From contig CANTFK010000248.1 in the NCBI GenBank assembly GCA_947646735.1, forward strand, positions 1-64,000: a stretch of 64,000 bases of DNA, read 5' to 3'. The DNA comes from Peronospora farinosa. Its lineage: Eukaryota > Oomycota > Peronosporomycetes > Peronosporales > Peronosporaceae. The position numbers and the translations under genes were made by a program. The notes beneath the pieces were generated by a model. The model made no database searches and was not told where the DNA came from. It worked only from the letters and a program-made list of their open reading frames with translations. Shown piece by piece: positions 51,366 to 62,800 of the stretch (within the stretch, counting starts at the first letter, position 1; every line of letters begins with the position of its first letter).

Positions 51366-54070
51366 ATGACGACTACAAAGAAGAGCGGACGCCGCCGTCT
51401 GAAACAAATGCAGGGCCTACTGCTTCTCTCGCGTCTGGATGATACGCCTGCACGTCGTCAGTCCAAGCTCAAGTCACAGCGTGTGGCGGTCCTGCTCCAA
51501 CCACAGCTGCTGCAGCTCGCGTACTCGTCGCTGGCGGACCAGGACATGCTGCAGCCGTTGGGACGAATTGATTTACGAGATGCCAAGCTGGAGCAGGTTC
51601 CGGACGGATTTATCATCTATGAGACTGGCAACGGGCTCCACAAGGTCAGTCAAGCGAGAGGAAGAATTGTGGGTAGAGTGATGTCAATTGTGACATCTCA
51701 CATGTATTTTGTATCGCTATGTGGACAACAGAAGCTCAAGCTGCAAGACAAGGACAAGGCCATTACAGATGCCTGGTTCTTTGCGGTCTATACGGCTATC
51801 ACAGAGTTCGAGCGTCTTGCTATTTTCAGTACTAGCGAAGACGTGGGACACAAGTTCTCGGCTGTCTTATCATCGAGTATGCGTGACGAGCACACAGAGA
51901 TGGTGGTGCGTGTCTATCCGGTGTCTGATGTGGTCACATGGAGCCAATTGCTGCGACTTAACAGGTGACTGGTTTTCTGTTGTGTCTGCAGGAGTTCGAG
52001 TTGTCGTGCCAGTTGATGCTGCCTACGCGTCCGATCGACAAGCCTAGCATTAAGTGGAAGGTTTGGAAGACATTTGCGGAGCTCCAAGCATTTGACGAGT
52101 GAGTTGTCGTGATGGCGAATCCGGCTGGTATCGTATTCACTAGGGTACAAGGTTGGTCTATTGACATGCGGTTGTTTTTATGCTGCACAGTGAGCTACGC
52201 GTTTCTTTTGGCGCACATATGACGCAGATTGCGTTGCCAAGAGATCGCAAGCGACATTTGCTGTTTGGTGGTATGCGCAAAAAGTCCCTGCAGGAGCTGA
52301 AGGAGCAACAGCTTGCTCTCTACGTTGAACAGGTTCTTTTTATTGGTGTTGGAGGAATTTACATTTCTACCCCTGCTTACTCTTTCTTGTGCGAATCGGT
52401 ATGCAGATATTTCAGATGCCGGCAATCTCGTCTGAACCTGTACTGGTTGGCAAAATAAAGCATTTTCTAGGTTTCGACTCCTTTTTCGAGATAGTGGTAA
52501 GAAGTAGCGTTTAAAATGCAAACTCTTGCTGGTTGAGTACTTGAAGTAACATTTATTGTGATGCTGACTTCTTTAGGCGTCCGCGTCGAGTGAAAGTGAT
52601 GGGATTGACAATGAACTTTCAGAGACGCCCGCAAGTGCCAATCGCCAATCAGATTCGTGTTTGTCGATTTTCGCCGATGCTGGCGAGGCTGATCCAATAT
52701 CGGAACCACCTTTATCCAGTGAGTCGCAGGGTTTGAGCCAAGCTGCTGCTGAGCCGGTGAGCAGCGAGTCCGATGCGCCCTCCAGTCAGTATTCAAGCAC
52801 GGAGCATGTCGGTATGCCCCCTGCTTTGCTGATAAGAAAGAGCTCAGTAGTGCTGGGAGATGAGGATGAGGTCTTTGTGGACGTCATTCCAGAAACGGAT
52901 CCGAAGGCTGCGAAAAAACTTCATAAAAAGATCATTCAGACGGTTCTTGAACTTGTTGCCAATGATGAAGAACGTGTGCAGGATTTTCAGGACCAAACGA
53001 AAGATTTTGGCCGTGGAAAGATGTCTGCAATGGAATATTGTGCCTTCCTCCTTGGAGCAGTTGGAGCTCAGGAGTGCTGCAAGCTTATCCAGGAGATGGC
53101 CCGACTTCTTCCGGATGAAGATAAGAGAGATGAACTCATGCAGGCGCGAGCAGCTATCTGGAGGCGAACTTACAGGCGACACCGCAGACGTTCTAAACAG
53201 ATTTCAGAGAGCGTCGTGATGGAAAAGCAAAAAGGGGAGCAGCAATTGGTGGAGAGTGAGCCCAGCAAAATGCGTGCTAAGTCTGAAAGCCTTAACACGC
53301 TAAATTGGGAATCGGAGCGCATACGATCCCTCCCGCTTCCGAGAAGAAACTCCGTGGCTGAAAAGAGCATGCCGGCGAATGACAGTGTGTTTCACGTCCA
53401 GTCGAGTAAGAGTGTGCTATCAAATTCTACGCCTCGCGTCGTACTAGCTGATCCGCGACGCCATCTCAACCGGAGAGCTTCGTTCAATACTTTCTTTGGG
53501 GAGACACTGCAAACGAATCCGATTAAGGAAGAGAACCCAGCTGAAAACGAGTCTGATGGCGACAGTGACGATAGTTTCTTCGACCGACCACACACAGTGA
53601 GTAGGGATAATTTGTCGACAGAAAGAGAGTTATCGCTGGACGAGAACGCCTGGACTAGAAAGCGTTCGGACCTTGAACGTCGCAACTCTTCGTTTTTAAA
53701 TGAAGAGGATGAAGACGAAAGCACCGACGACGATGAAGAAATTCATCACTCGAGCCGTTCTCACCATAGCCGCCACCACCAACAAAGCGGGAGTAGCAGC
53801 GGTAGTCTTGAGAAACGGTCTGGAAAAGGTAGACCATTGTCTCGCAAGGGTCTGATACGAACGCGATCTCGCCAGAGCTCTTTATTCATCGAAAGAAGTG
53901 GCGAAGACGAAGAAGAAAACAGCCAAACACGATTCCGAAGAAGCCAACGCCACGCAAGCCGCAAATTTGACGAGGAAGCCAAATCTGGACCAGTACCTGA
54001 GGAGGAAAATCCCGTGCTGGCACGCCTTAAGAAGCAAGGAGCTGTAAACTTTATGATGCAGCTTCATTAA
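51366..54070 (+). CDS. PH-PX domain protein with acidic/basic tail
   Basis: Six exons: 51366-51644, 51732-51920, 51992-52098, 52191-52345, 52471-52496 and 52577-54070; spliced length 2,250 nt, 749 residues. The N-terminal PH domain (from QRVAVLLQPQLLQLAYSS, ending ITDAWFFAVYTA) is followed by a PX domain (WKVWKTFAELQAFDDEL, IALPRDRKRHLLFG). A helical region follows with GRGKMSAMEYCAFLLG and MARLLPDEDKRDELM, which resembles the C-terminal helices of HEL2/ZNF598-type proteins. Then come a long Ser/Arg/Glu-rich disordered tail and a conserved-looking end (ENPVLARLKKQGAVNFMMQ). PX and PH suggest binding to endosomal phosphoinositides. Function otherwise unknown. Confidence 0.8.
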
Positions 54071-54567
54071 ACGTGCGCATGCATCTCTTTAATAATGTTG
54101 GATGAATATCAAAATACTTTATAATTAGTTCTTCGTGCAAGCCTGATGGTGAACTATGTATTGAAGTGTCTGGACTTACTCGTTAAGTCGAAATCGAGCA
54201 TGAGCTAAAGACTCAGTCCTACGTTGTGCCCAGTTGATCCTATGTTGATACGAGCAATGTTTTCACAATGGGATGATCGTCGTGGCAGCTTAATCGATCT
54301 GAAACCAATAGGCTGGTCCATTTTCAAAGTTCACTTATCAAGAGGTGGAAATGAATACTTGGTTGTGAATGTGTCGGTTGTCATTTTGCTGCACATCCAT
54401 GACGCGTGCATGTGAATACGACAATCAATAGACACAGTGCCTAACATTCGCTCCGAAATGTCCTATGCCTCTAATGCCATTTAGATGTAAACGGATGTAA
54501 AGGTAGTCGCCTAGATGTACTCTACCTCGATACTCTTGGCGACAACAACTCAAACACTATTTTCTAT
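54071..54567. other. Intergenic, convergent 3' ends
   Basis: About 500 bp between the stop codons of the PH-PX gene and TIM22. No gene seen. Confidence 0.6.
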
Positions 54568-55305
54568 CTAGTTCGTAATGAACTCCATGCCCGTTTCAAA
54601 CACAACGGCCATGATGGCAAAGCCCGCGGCACCTTTAGCAGTATTCTGCACCAGCACTAAAGCCACACCAAATGTCAGCCCACAAAACTACATCAAGACT
54701 GCTTTCATCGACAGCATCGTACATTTTGCACCGGAATTTCGCGCTGCCCACGCGCCCAGCGCACCGCCAGACACGCCACCAGCCAAGATGGGGTTCAAGA
54801 TGTCGTGGGCCGCTCGTTCACGCTCGATCACGCACTCGACACCGGCAAAGATACTCCCAACCAACGCGAACTCCTGTGCACAGCACCACGACACAAAGTC
54901 CATTTGTCAGTCAGGTCAACAGCTTTAACACGAAGAAAACTTGTCTTGCCTTGGAAAAGTAGACGCTGCGCACGTAACCAGCCTTAATAGACTTACTAAA
55001 GCCATTGTAGAGCTGCAGACAATAGCCAACACACAAGTGTGTCAGTTTGTTTGTTTCCTAATAATGACATACAAACACTCATTCAATTCATCGTCACTCA
55101 CCTGCTCTCGCATGTTGCGACCCACTAACTCTCCGTGGGCGCCTTCGAACGTGCCGAGAAATGTGCCAAGACCGATGCCCATGGCTGCACCAGCTACACA
55201 CGCTACAACGCTGCGCTTCCAACAGCTTTCGCGAGATTCCTCCGCGAATTTCATGGCACGAATGATCACGATCTGTCCCATACTCGGTATGCGCGAGTCG
55301 TCCAT
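54568..55305 (-). CDS. TIM22: TIM22, mitochondrial inner-membrane carrier translocase
   Basis: Four exons: 55305-55102, 55012-54950, 54873-54723 and 54656-54568; 507 nt, 168 residues. It has the Tim17/22/23 fold with Gly-rich membrane helices: [31 protein letters not shown] and [24 protein letters not shown] and CVIE near the second helix are Tim22-like features. It forms the channel that inserts carrier proteins into the inner membrane. The ATG at 55305 is used; the frame opens slightly upstream only from a GTG. The middle intron (54949-54874) begins GC instead of GT; the other two are GT-AG. Without splicing the frame would end early with unrelated residues. Confidence 0.88.
54874..54949 (-). 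other. GC-AG intron of TIM22
   Basis: 76 nt, 5' end AAG|GCAAGA, 3' end GTGCACAG, with branch-like CTGAC. It joins VRSVYFSK to EFALVG, the family spacing. Confidence 0.75.
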
Positions 55306-55320
55306 GGTCACGGTCGTCAC

Positions 55321-56106
55321 AATTGGCCGTTCATTCTACCACAAATTTAATTTGCAATTAATTTTGGGAGGCGTTATTTATCACGCACCTTTTTGCTAAT
55401 CATCACACACCTTAAATTTGTTAGCATCTGATTGGTCAGAATGTCAAATTGGAACATCTCTTTGAAATGACGAAAAAAAGCTGATAAGTCGTCACTAATT
55501 TTATGAGTTTTGGACTTTCTAATTTAGCGCTTCTAAAAATCTACTGCTGGGTGCTTGACGGGCATTAGGAAGTGTGTTGTTCATAGAGCACAGGAATATT
55601 CAAGCACTACATGACGCATCGATACTATCAACTGGCACGAATCAACTACTGTCTAGCACAGACGATTCCTACACATCGAAGGAGACGGTAATACGTCTAC
55701 ACATCGAAGATTCAAGCAAGCTAGTCTTCCGCCATTCCAAAGGAATGATCTTGAGCATTAGCTTTGACATCACTGTCTTTCTTATTACCAATCTTTTCGT
55801 GCCTTTGACTACAACAACATAGCCTTCCTGCCTCCTGTTGTGCATTAGCATTAACTGCGGCTCTTTGCTTGTTCCAAGCAGGCATAGGCAAGCTGGTGCA
55901 AGTTTTTCTATAAATAATGAAGAAAAAAGTTTATATTTATTATAGACGTCCTATTTCTGAATGCTAAACATTTAGCCGTTGAAAAATTTGGGATGCGTGG
56001 TGGATAGTGGTGATGCATATCACCACCCTTACTTTTTATGTAAGCTCTATTGATACTAATTGATTTGTAGCTCTAAATAATATCACATTAGTTGATATTA
56101 TCATTT
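55321..56106. other. Intergenic between TIM22 and the membrane-protein gene
   Basis: About 790 bp, AT-rich. The only longer frame (55574-55822, +, 82 codons) has no recognisable domain and starts without context; I do not call it. Confidence 0.5.
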
Positions 56107-58119
56107 ATGACAGGTCCAAAAGAGCTCATTATTCAAATATCAAAACAAGACGAGACGATGCGCATGAGGCTGCGGGCGCCGGACGAGCCCGAGGCTGAGA
56201 GCAGCTACGAAAGAGACGATAATAACAGTGCACCCTCTACTCCTGATCGAAGCCTTTTTCTACCACCGCTGGACGTTGGATCACCCGAATATATTGAGGA
56301 GCGACTGGAGAATCTCAAGCGTCGTCCCACTTGGGGAAATTTCCTGGATCAATACGTACAGGACCATATGGACAGTGACAGTGACAATGAAGCAGAGGAT
56401 TATACTGAAGTATCAACGGCCTCTACTTCTGGATTCATCCGCTCGACGCTCTGGTCGCTGCTAGTCGTGATGGCCGCACCATTGCTGATCTTCTGCGTCC
56501 CGTGCTTGAGACACAAAAGTTACGGGTAAGTAAAGATTGAGATTGCGTTATGTAAGCACTCATTTTCTGATTCAGAGGGTAATGACTTTGTGTGAATACT
56601 ATTTGCTGATAGATTCTGGCCATTGGGGTGTCGTTCGATCAAGGAACTCTTTGGTCGTGCACTAATTCATGTGATTTTCATTGTGTTTGGACTTGGATTG
56701 CTATACTGGACAGTTTGTCGAGAACTGCCGGACATTTTTTGTCTGGATCATGCGCTTGTAAAGCTCAACGTACAGATACTTAAGATGATACACGCAGTAG
56801 ATACGTGTCATGCGGCATTACTGCAATGGGATAGGGCGGTTGCGCAGAAGTTGTGTATGCCTGCGGGCATCGATATCGTGTTGCTGCTGGTGAATACATG
56901 TCTGCTGCTGCACTGTCATTGTCGATGGGCTAGATACCTTATGGTACTCATGGCCGTAATGTTTGTGGTGGATATGCCTACAAAACTGTATGACGTCACG
57001 TTTCCAGCTCCAGAGATCCACATGTTGGACCCAAATTTTGCTTTGGTTAATGAAGAAGTGCTGGTAGCGTTGGATGGAAAGAACCTGAAGCATGGTGGAA
57101 GCGTTGCCTGGGTAGCGTATTGGGGATGCGCAATTACAGCGAACATTGATGCGTGCGAGAAGCAGTTTGTATCTACGTTCGAAGCTGGTAACGTTGCTGT
57201 GACGTTTAAGTCACTCGACCATTTCATCCCTTGCTATCGCGATCCACCAAACCCGCTCAAGGCGCAAGACTACCAGTGTTTTGAGTATGTTCGCATTCGG
57301 GTGAAGGAAAAACACAGTATTCCAGGATGGTCACGGCTGGCGACCCAGACATTGTCCAAGTCTATGCAAGCCTTGCCACCGGTAAGCGATGAATGGCTGA
57401 ACAGGCTGGAGATCTCTTCTTTTCAGCGTGAAACGGAATCACAACCCTCCAGAATCAGCCACGCTATCATTAAACCAACGAAGAGTAGGTGGCCATTGGC
57501 GACATTTACAGAGTCAATGGAAGCAACCGAAGCCGATATTTGTGTTTCGTCGTCCGAATGTCTTACGACGGAAAGCGATGGACCGTCTGCGCTGGGGAAA
57601 GAGCCCGTGGAGTTATCGAGTGAGGGAGATGCTGAGGAGAGTGAAGGCACGTTATGGAGCTCTCAAGAAAGTGTACTAGAACGTGGTGTGTCTGCGGCAG
57701 GAACAATTGCAGAAGGGAAGCTAGTGGAAGCTGAAGTGACACCCGATACGGAAATGAAGATGATCCACGCTACCACCGAGTCGAACGTGGACCAAAGTGA
57801 CGATGCCACCCCGTTAGCTGAAGGCTTGCAGCAATCAAGCTATACCGAGGAAGTCATGTTCGACAAGTCTCGAAATCAGGTCGACGTGGTCTCGGCTAAA
57901 AATGCTGAAGAAACAGAACATGCACTCGAGAAGGAATCAGATGTTCTTGGGAATGAGAGAGTACGAGCTGTCGATGATAAATGTATGCTGAGCACCACAA
58001 CCGAGATTCTGGATGACGAAGAAAAAGTACAGGCGACCTCTCGAGACAACCCGAGAGAACGAGAATACATGCAGAAGTGGAATGAGACGCTGGAACAAGC
58101 ACGCATGAGGCTTCCTTAG
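56107..58119 (+). CDS. Multi-pass membrane protein of unknown function
   Basis: Two exons, 56107-56525 and 56613-58119; the 87-nt intron starts GTAAGT, ends GATAG and joins SYG to FWPLG. 641 residues. About four hydrophobic helices are visible: LWSLLVVMAAPLLIFCVPCL, ALIHVIFIVFGLGLLYW, IDIVLLLVNTCLLL and RYLMVLMAVMFVV. A Cys-containing loop domain follows (AYWGCAITANIDACEK, CYRDPPNPLKAQDYQC), then a ~300-residue acidic tail. The ATG at 56107 is the first in frame; the open frame reaches slightly further up only from a TTG. I recognise no family. A tail in another frame downstream may be a missed last exon. Confidence 0.75.
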
Positions 58120-58445
58120 ACGAGGCAAGCTCGTCTGTAATATGAGCAGAAGAAGTTGGATTCAGAGCAAGAAACAAGCAACCGTTCGATCAAGCGGAGA
58201 CCACTTCGTCGAGACCGCTAGATATCGCTAATAATCGTACGCAGCCTCAGGGAAGCAAAAAGAAGCGGAAGGGCTCAAAGCGGAAGGGCCAACGTGAAAA
58301 GGAGTCTGTGTCGGCTATCGTGGATAACGCTGCCACCGCAGAGTAATGTAGGAGCCAAGCTATTATAGTTTGAACAATATTTTCTATTCTTCCTGACTGA
58401 CGCCTCCACGTCTGTGCAGTCAGGCAGACTAACACTTGATAGCAA
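58120..58445 (+). other. Coding-like tail after the membrane-protein stop
   Basis: Downstream of the stop another plus frame reads Asn/Gln-rich sequence and then SKKKRKGSKRKGQREKES, closing at about 58,346. This could be a last exon, the result of a frameshift, or chance; no clean splice site joins it. The remaining ~100 bp to 58,445 hold nothing. Confidence 0.3.
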
Positions 58446-59682
58446 TTACACCACGGATGCCGTCTCCGATGAGCTTTGCGCTCCGGAGATAGCGTCACGC
58501 AACACTTCGGCTAGACGAAAGAATTTAGCGCTCTCGAGTTGAGCACTTTCGCGATTTGCCTCGCACAGCTTTGCCTGAAGTACAATCTTCTGTTCCATGT
58601 GCTTCTCTCGAAGTGCTAATTCACGCTCGCGAAGCTCAACCTCCTTCTTAAATCGTATTTTTTCAAACTCCAGTTTTTCACGATCCAACGCGATCTGTTC
58701 CGTTAAATGCTTTTCGTAATCAAACGTGCCCCGTGCACTAGAAGACGCTGAAGCGGCACTTGAAGCTGCACTTGAAGCTGCGTCATTGCATCGTAACAAC
58801 AAGTTAGAATTTCCTCCGCGATCAAAAGGTACGAGCAGGTGTATACCGTCGGACTTACCGTTGTAAGCCTAAACCAAGTACCCAAGATCAATTCACACCA
58901 CCGAGTTAAAAAACTGATACAAACCATCTCAATAAAGTATCAACACTTACCAAAGATGCCGTCATTTGTGTCGTGCTGTGATTGACTCCGTTGAGCCCAG
59001 TCGACGTCTGCGCTACCTGAGTTGCTACAACTTGTGCCGCAGCATGTTGTGCCTCACTAATCGCTGATGCTTGTGCCAATGCATGCGCCTGAGCATACGT
59101 CATGTCCGATTCTGGATTCAGCGCTGATCCTCCAAGCACCACGTCGTCCACCATCGAAAGTTGGTCATAACTTTGCAACTCTCCCTGCAACCGTAGAAAG
59201 CGTGCCCTAACCGTATCTTGCTTTGGTAGCATCTCGTATTCTACCCACCGTCGTGGATGAGCACCCTGTAAGTGGCTCCGAATATTATCCACCCGAAATG
59301 CTCGAAAGAATTTGGTAGTAGTCAAGGAGCGTCGACGTCTCTTTTTCGAATCGTTGCCCGTCTCCTGGTCTCGTCGCACCAGTTGCTCGTACTTTCCCTC
59401 ACGTCCAAAGGCTTTACAGAAGCCACACATGGCCAGCAGCACGTCTCCGGACACGGCGTCTCTCTCAATCGCAAGCAGACCAAACTCCATCTCGTACTTG
59501 GGCTGCCAGTTGTGGCGTCGAGACTGCTTCATCACTGCCCGACGCTTCTGTGTTTCCTTATCCTCCTCCTCCTCCTCCTCACCTTCAAATTTGCGACACG
59601 TACCGACAAGCTGCTCATTGTCTTCGAACTTCTCTAATGGCGCTGCATCGACTAGGAGCTCCTCAGACCGATGTGTGTCCAT
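58446..59682 (-). CDS. BED-like zinc finger and coiled-coil protein
   Basis: Two exons, 59682-58951 and 58868-58446, with an 82-nt GTAAGT...TTTAG intron; 384 residues. An acidic run (EGEEEEEEDKE) precedes a zinc-finger candidate: CGFC, then about 45 residues with a basic KKRRRRS patch, then HLQGAH (C-X2-C ... H-X4-H, as in BED fingers). An Ala/Gln-rich segment follows, and the second exon is a charged coiled coil (LDREKLEFEKIRFKKEVELR...). This pattern suggests a DNA-binding, dimerising nuclear protein, possibly descended from a transposase. Function unknown. Confidence 0.75.
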
Positions 59683-59860
59683 GCTTCATTTAAAAATTAG
59701 GTTTTTAGAAATAACTATTTGAAAATAACTACAATTTAGGAGCCCAGTCTAAAAACTGTGCTCTAAATTCAAACGACATGAAGGCACAATATCCTCAAAG
59801 GTTGCGAACGTGGATTTGAAAAGCATAACAATATGAGCATGACTACTTTGCTACGAGCAT

Positions 59861-62800
59861 CTATATTGCAACCGGCTGCAAAAGCGAAAAGCTGCCTGTA
59901 CCCACGCGTGGAGGCTGGCCAAGCACCAGGCGAGCAGACGGACTCTCTAACTTGTCCACGAGACCACCCAAAGCAGCCTGCGACAAGAACTTCATGGACG
60001 TTTCAAACGTAATCTGCTGCAGGGACGAACCCTTGTAATTCATACCCATACGATTGAGCGGCATGTACCCGCCCTGTGTCGTCATGTAATCGGCCAGCAA
60101 GCTCAAGTGACGAGGGTCAACGCTGATACCATACACGCCGAACACGTCCGTAATCTGCTTTGAAATACTAGCGCGTGCGGCTTCAACACCGTATGTCTGT
60201 AGCACCTGGTAAATGTCGTTGGTAGCAAGATTGTTGACATCCAAGATATCGTCAAAGCCCCAAATTTCCTGGAAGTTGAGACCCTCCGTCTGTACGCACG
60301 GTTTCTCCTCCTGCGATTCGCCAATGCGCTGGTTAATCAAGTAGCAGCGTGAGATGCCAGGGCAGTACTGCACCAGCACCTGCTTGGCGACCTTCTCTAC
60401 GAGCGGCACCATCAGCAGCGTCTTGGCGTGCGTCGGGAAACGCAGGTGCAACTCCACAAAGTTCTCCTTGTCGTTACGTCCGCAGAAAACAAAGTATGGA
60501 TTCTTGCGCACACTGTTGGGTACGTCAAGGGAGTCCATGCCGTCAGCGGTGAAGGTCTTCTTCGGTTGGTTCTTGGAGACGGTCTCCATGGACTCGTGAT
60601 CCGGATTGCCAGAGTGATTGCTCTCCTTGTTGTCCGTCTCATCATCAGTATCGATATCCGAGTCCTCGTTAATCATCTGCGACTTCCGAATCTTCTCGTC
60701 CTCTTCGTCCATCTCGCCATAACCCTGGACTTCTCCACGGCTACCAAACCGAAGAGTTCCCTGCTCATCATCGTCGTCGTCATCGTCATCATCGCTTTTC
60801 TTTTTCCGGTTCACCTCTGAATTCGAAGATGCTCTAAAGCTGTTCTTCTCCGCCGCAGCAGATACAGCCACACCACTCTTCTTCATCTCACGGGAGATAA
60901 GCGTGAGCAGCTTGCCAACGAACCCTTGTCCGACAGAGTTGAATATCTGGTCAGCACTCAATTCGAAGACGCGTTTAATCTCTTTCAGCTGGAAGAAAGT
61001 CAAACGGATGTGGTAATCGCGCACCCAAAGAATACCATTCTCGCTGCTGTGGAACTGATCCTCAACGCGAACACCGTTGGTACTGTTGATAAGCTCCGAA
61101 AGAGATACCTGGTTCAGACGTTGCTCCACCTCCTGCGCCCGTGAGGACTCAACATCACTGCGAAGTGGGATAGTCATCATAGGAGTCGACATCTTCTGAC
61201 TAGCCGTCATGATAATTTCACGCAGACGCGGGATACCCAGCGTCACGTTAGCGGCACCATGGCCAGCAAGATGGAACGTGTTTAGCGTCATCTGTGTCGA
61301 AGGTTCACCAATACCCTGCGCAGCCAAGATACCGACATTCTCGCCAGGCGCGCACAGACTGCGAAGGTAATTTACCCATACAAGAAGCTGAAACGCATCG
61401 GGGCTTACGGCATGCTTCGACTGCATGACGTCGCGATCTAGCTCACCGTCTGCAGCACGTTTACTCTTCTTAGACTTTTTGCTCTTCTTCTTTTTCATCA
61501 GTTCCAAACATTTCGAAGGGTTGCGCTTGTTGTACTGGCGCAACTTGTCCTGAATACGTTCCGAAATTAAACCGACGTGCTCGTTCAACGGCAAGCTCTG
61601 CATGACCGGGTCTTCAAATGAAACCTTGATAATGACTACCCGACCAGACATGGCACGAGTTGCGTTGATCGATTTGCTGACCTTAAACTTGGTAGTGCGA
61701 GGCACGCCAAACGCCTTCAGGCCTGTGTCCAGGTATTTGATATCGTACGTGCACTCGCGAGGATCCTCAGTCTCGCCAGCCACCGCCACTATCTCGGCTG
61801 CATGCAAGCCAATTTCAATGTGCCCCCGCTTCCACTTGGTCTCTCCTTGTTTCAAGCGTCTGGCCATGACCTTCACACCAGGCTTCAACACCGTCGACGT
61901 GCTAGTGAAGTCATTCTCTTTGGCTTCACGAGCCTCTTGGTGAAGCTTTAGAGGCTTCATGATGTCCAGCTTCGTCTTTTCGAAGAACTTGGCGTTGATA
62001 CCGTACTTGTGCGAGATACTGCGGTGATTCATTGCCTGGAAATCGAACTGCGCATCCTTACCGGACAGCATGGCACTTTGCACTGGATCAATTCCATCTT
62101 CACCGTATAGGAACTGAACCACATTACCGTCGCCGTTACGCACAGTGTGGTCATAGCCGACCTGCAAATCTTCAAGATGCTTAACCAAGCAACGCTGAAG
62201 ATAACCGCTTCGACTTGTCTTCACAGCCGTATCGACGAGACCTTCACGACCAGCCATACAATGGTGATAGTACTCCTGAGGACGCAGGCCAGTAAGGAAG
62301 CGGTCCGTAACGTAACCACCAGCACGAGGAGCAGGGTCAAATGGCTCAAACGACGGGAGTGACCGACCACTGCAGAGGATAGGGACACGACGGCCTTCAA
62401 GGGCTTGTTGACCGAGTCCGCATGAAATTTGTGAGTGGTTCACCATGGAACCTTTTGCACCAGTCAGTACCATGAGAGAAAAGTTATTCTTCGGAAACGC
62501 CTTCGACTGACCCGATGGTAGACACGTCTTTATAATGTCACTGTTGGATCCGTGCACGCAGCCCATCATGTGGGCATCCAGTGCTTTAGCGTTGTCATCA
62601 GCATCTGGTCCAGATAGCAGTGTACGCATACGATCGCGGATCTGCGCACGCTCCTCCTCGTTCATACGGCGCTTCTTGCCATCCTTCTCAGATGCATGCT
62701 TCTTCTCGAGCATATCAGCAAGACCGGCAAACTCGGCGTAGGCTTCTTCACCCATGACCTCCGACTCCTTGACAAGTTTGCTACGACGCTTTTCGGCCGC

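Noticed and set aside
54578..54928. 116-codon plus frame over TIM22
   Set aside because: The minus strand encodes recognisable Tim22 helices once spliced; the plus frame has none.
59312..59722. 136-codon plus frame over the zinc-finger gene
   Set aside because: Complement of acidic and basic runs; the minus strand has the zinc-finger and coiled-coil pattern.
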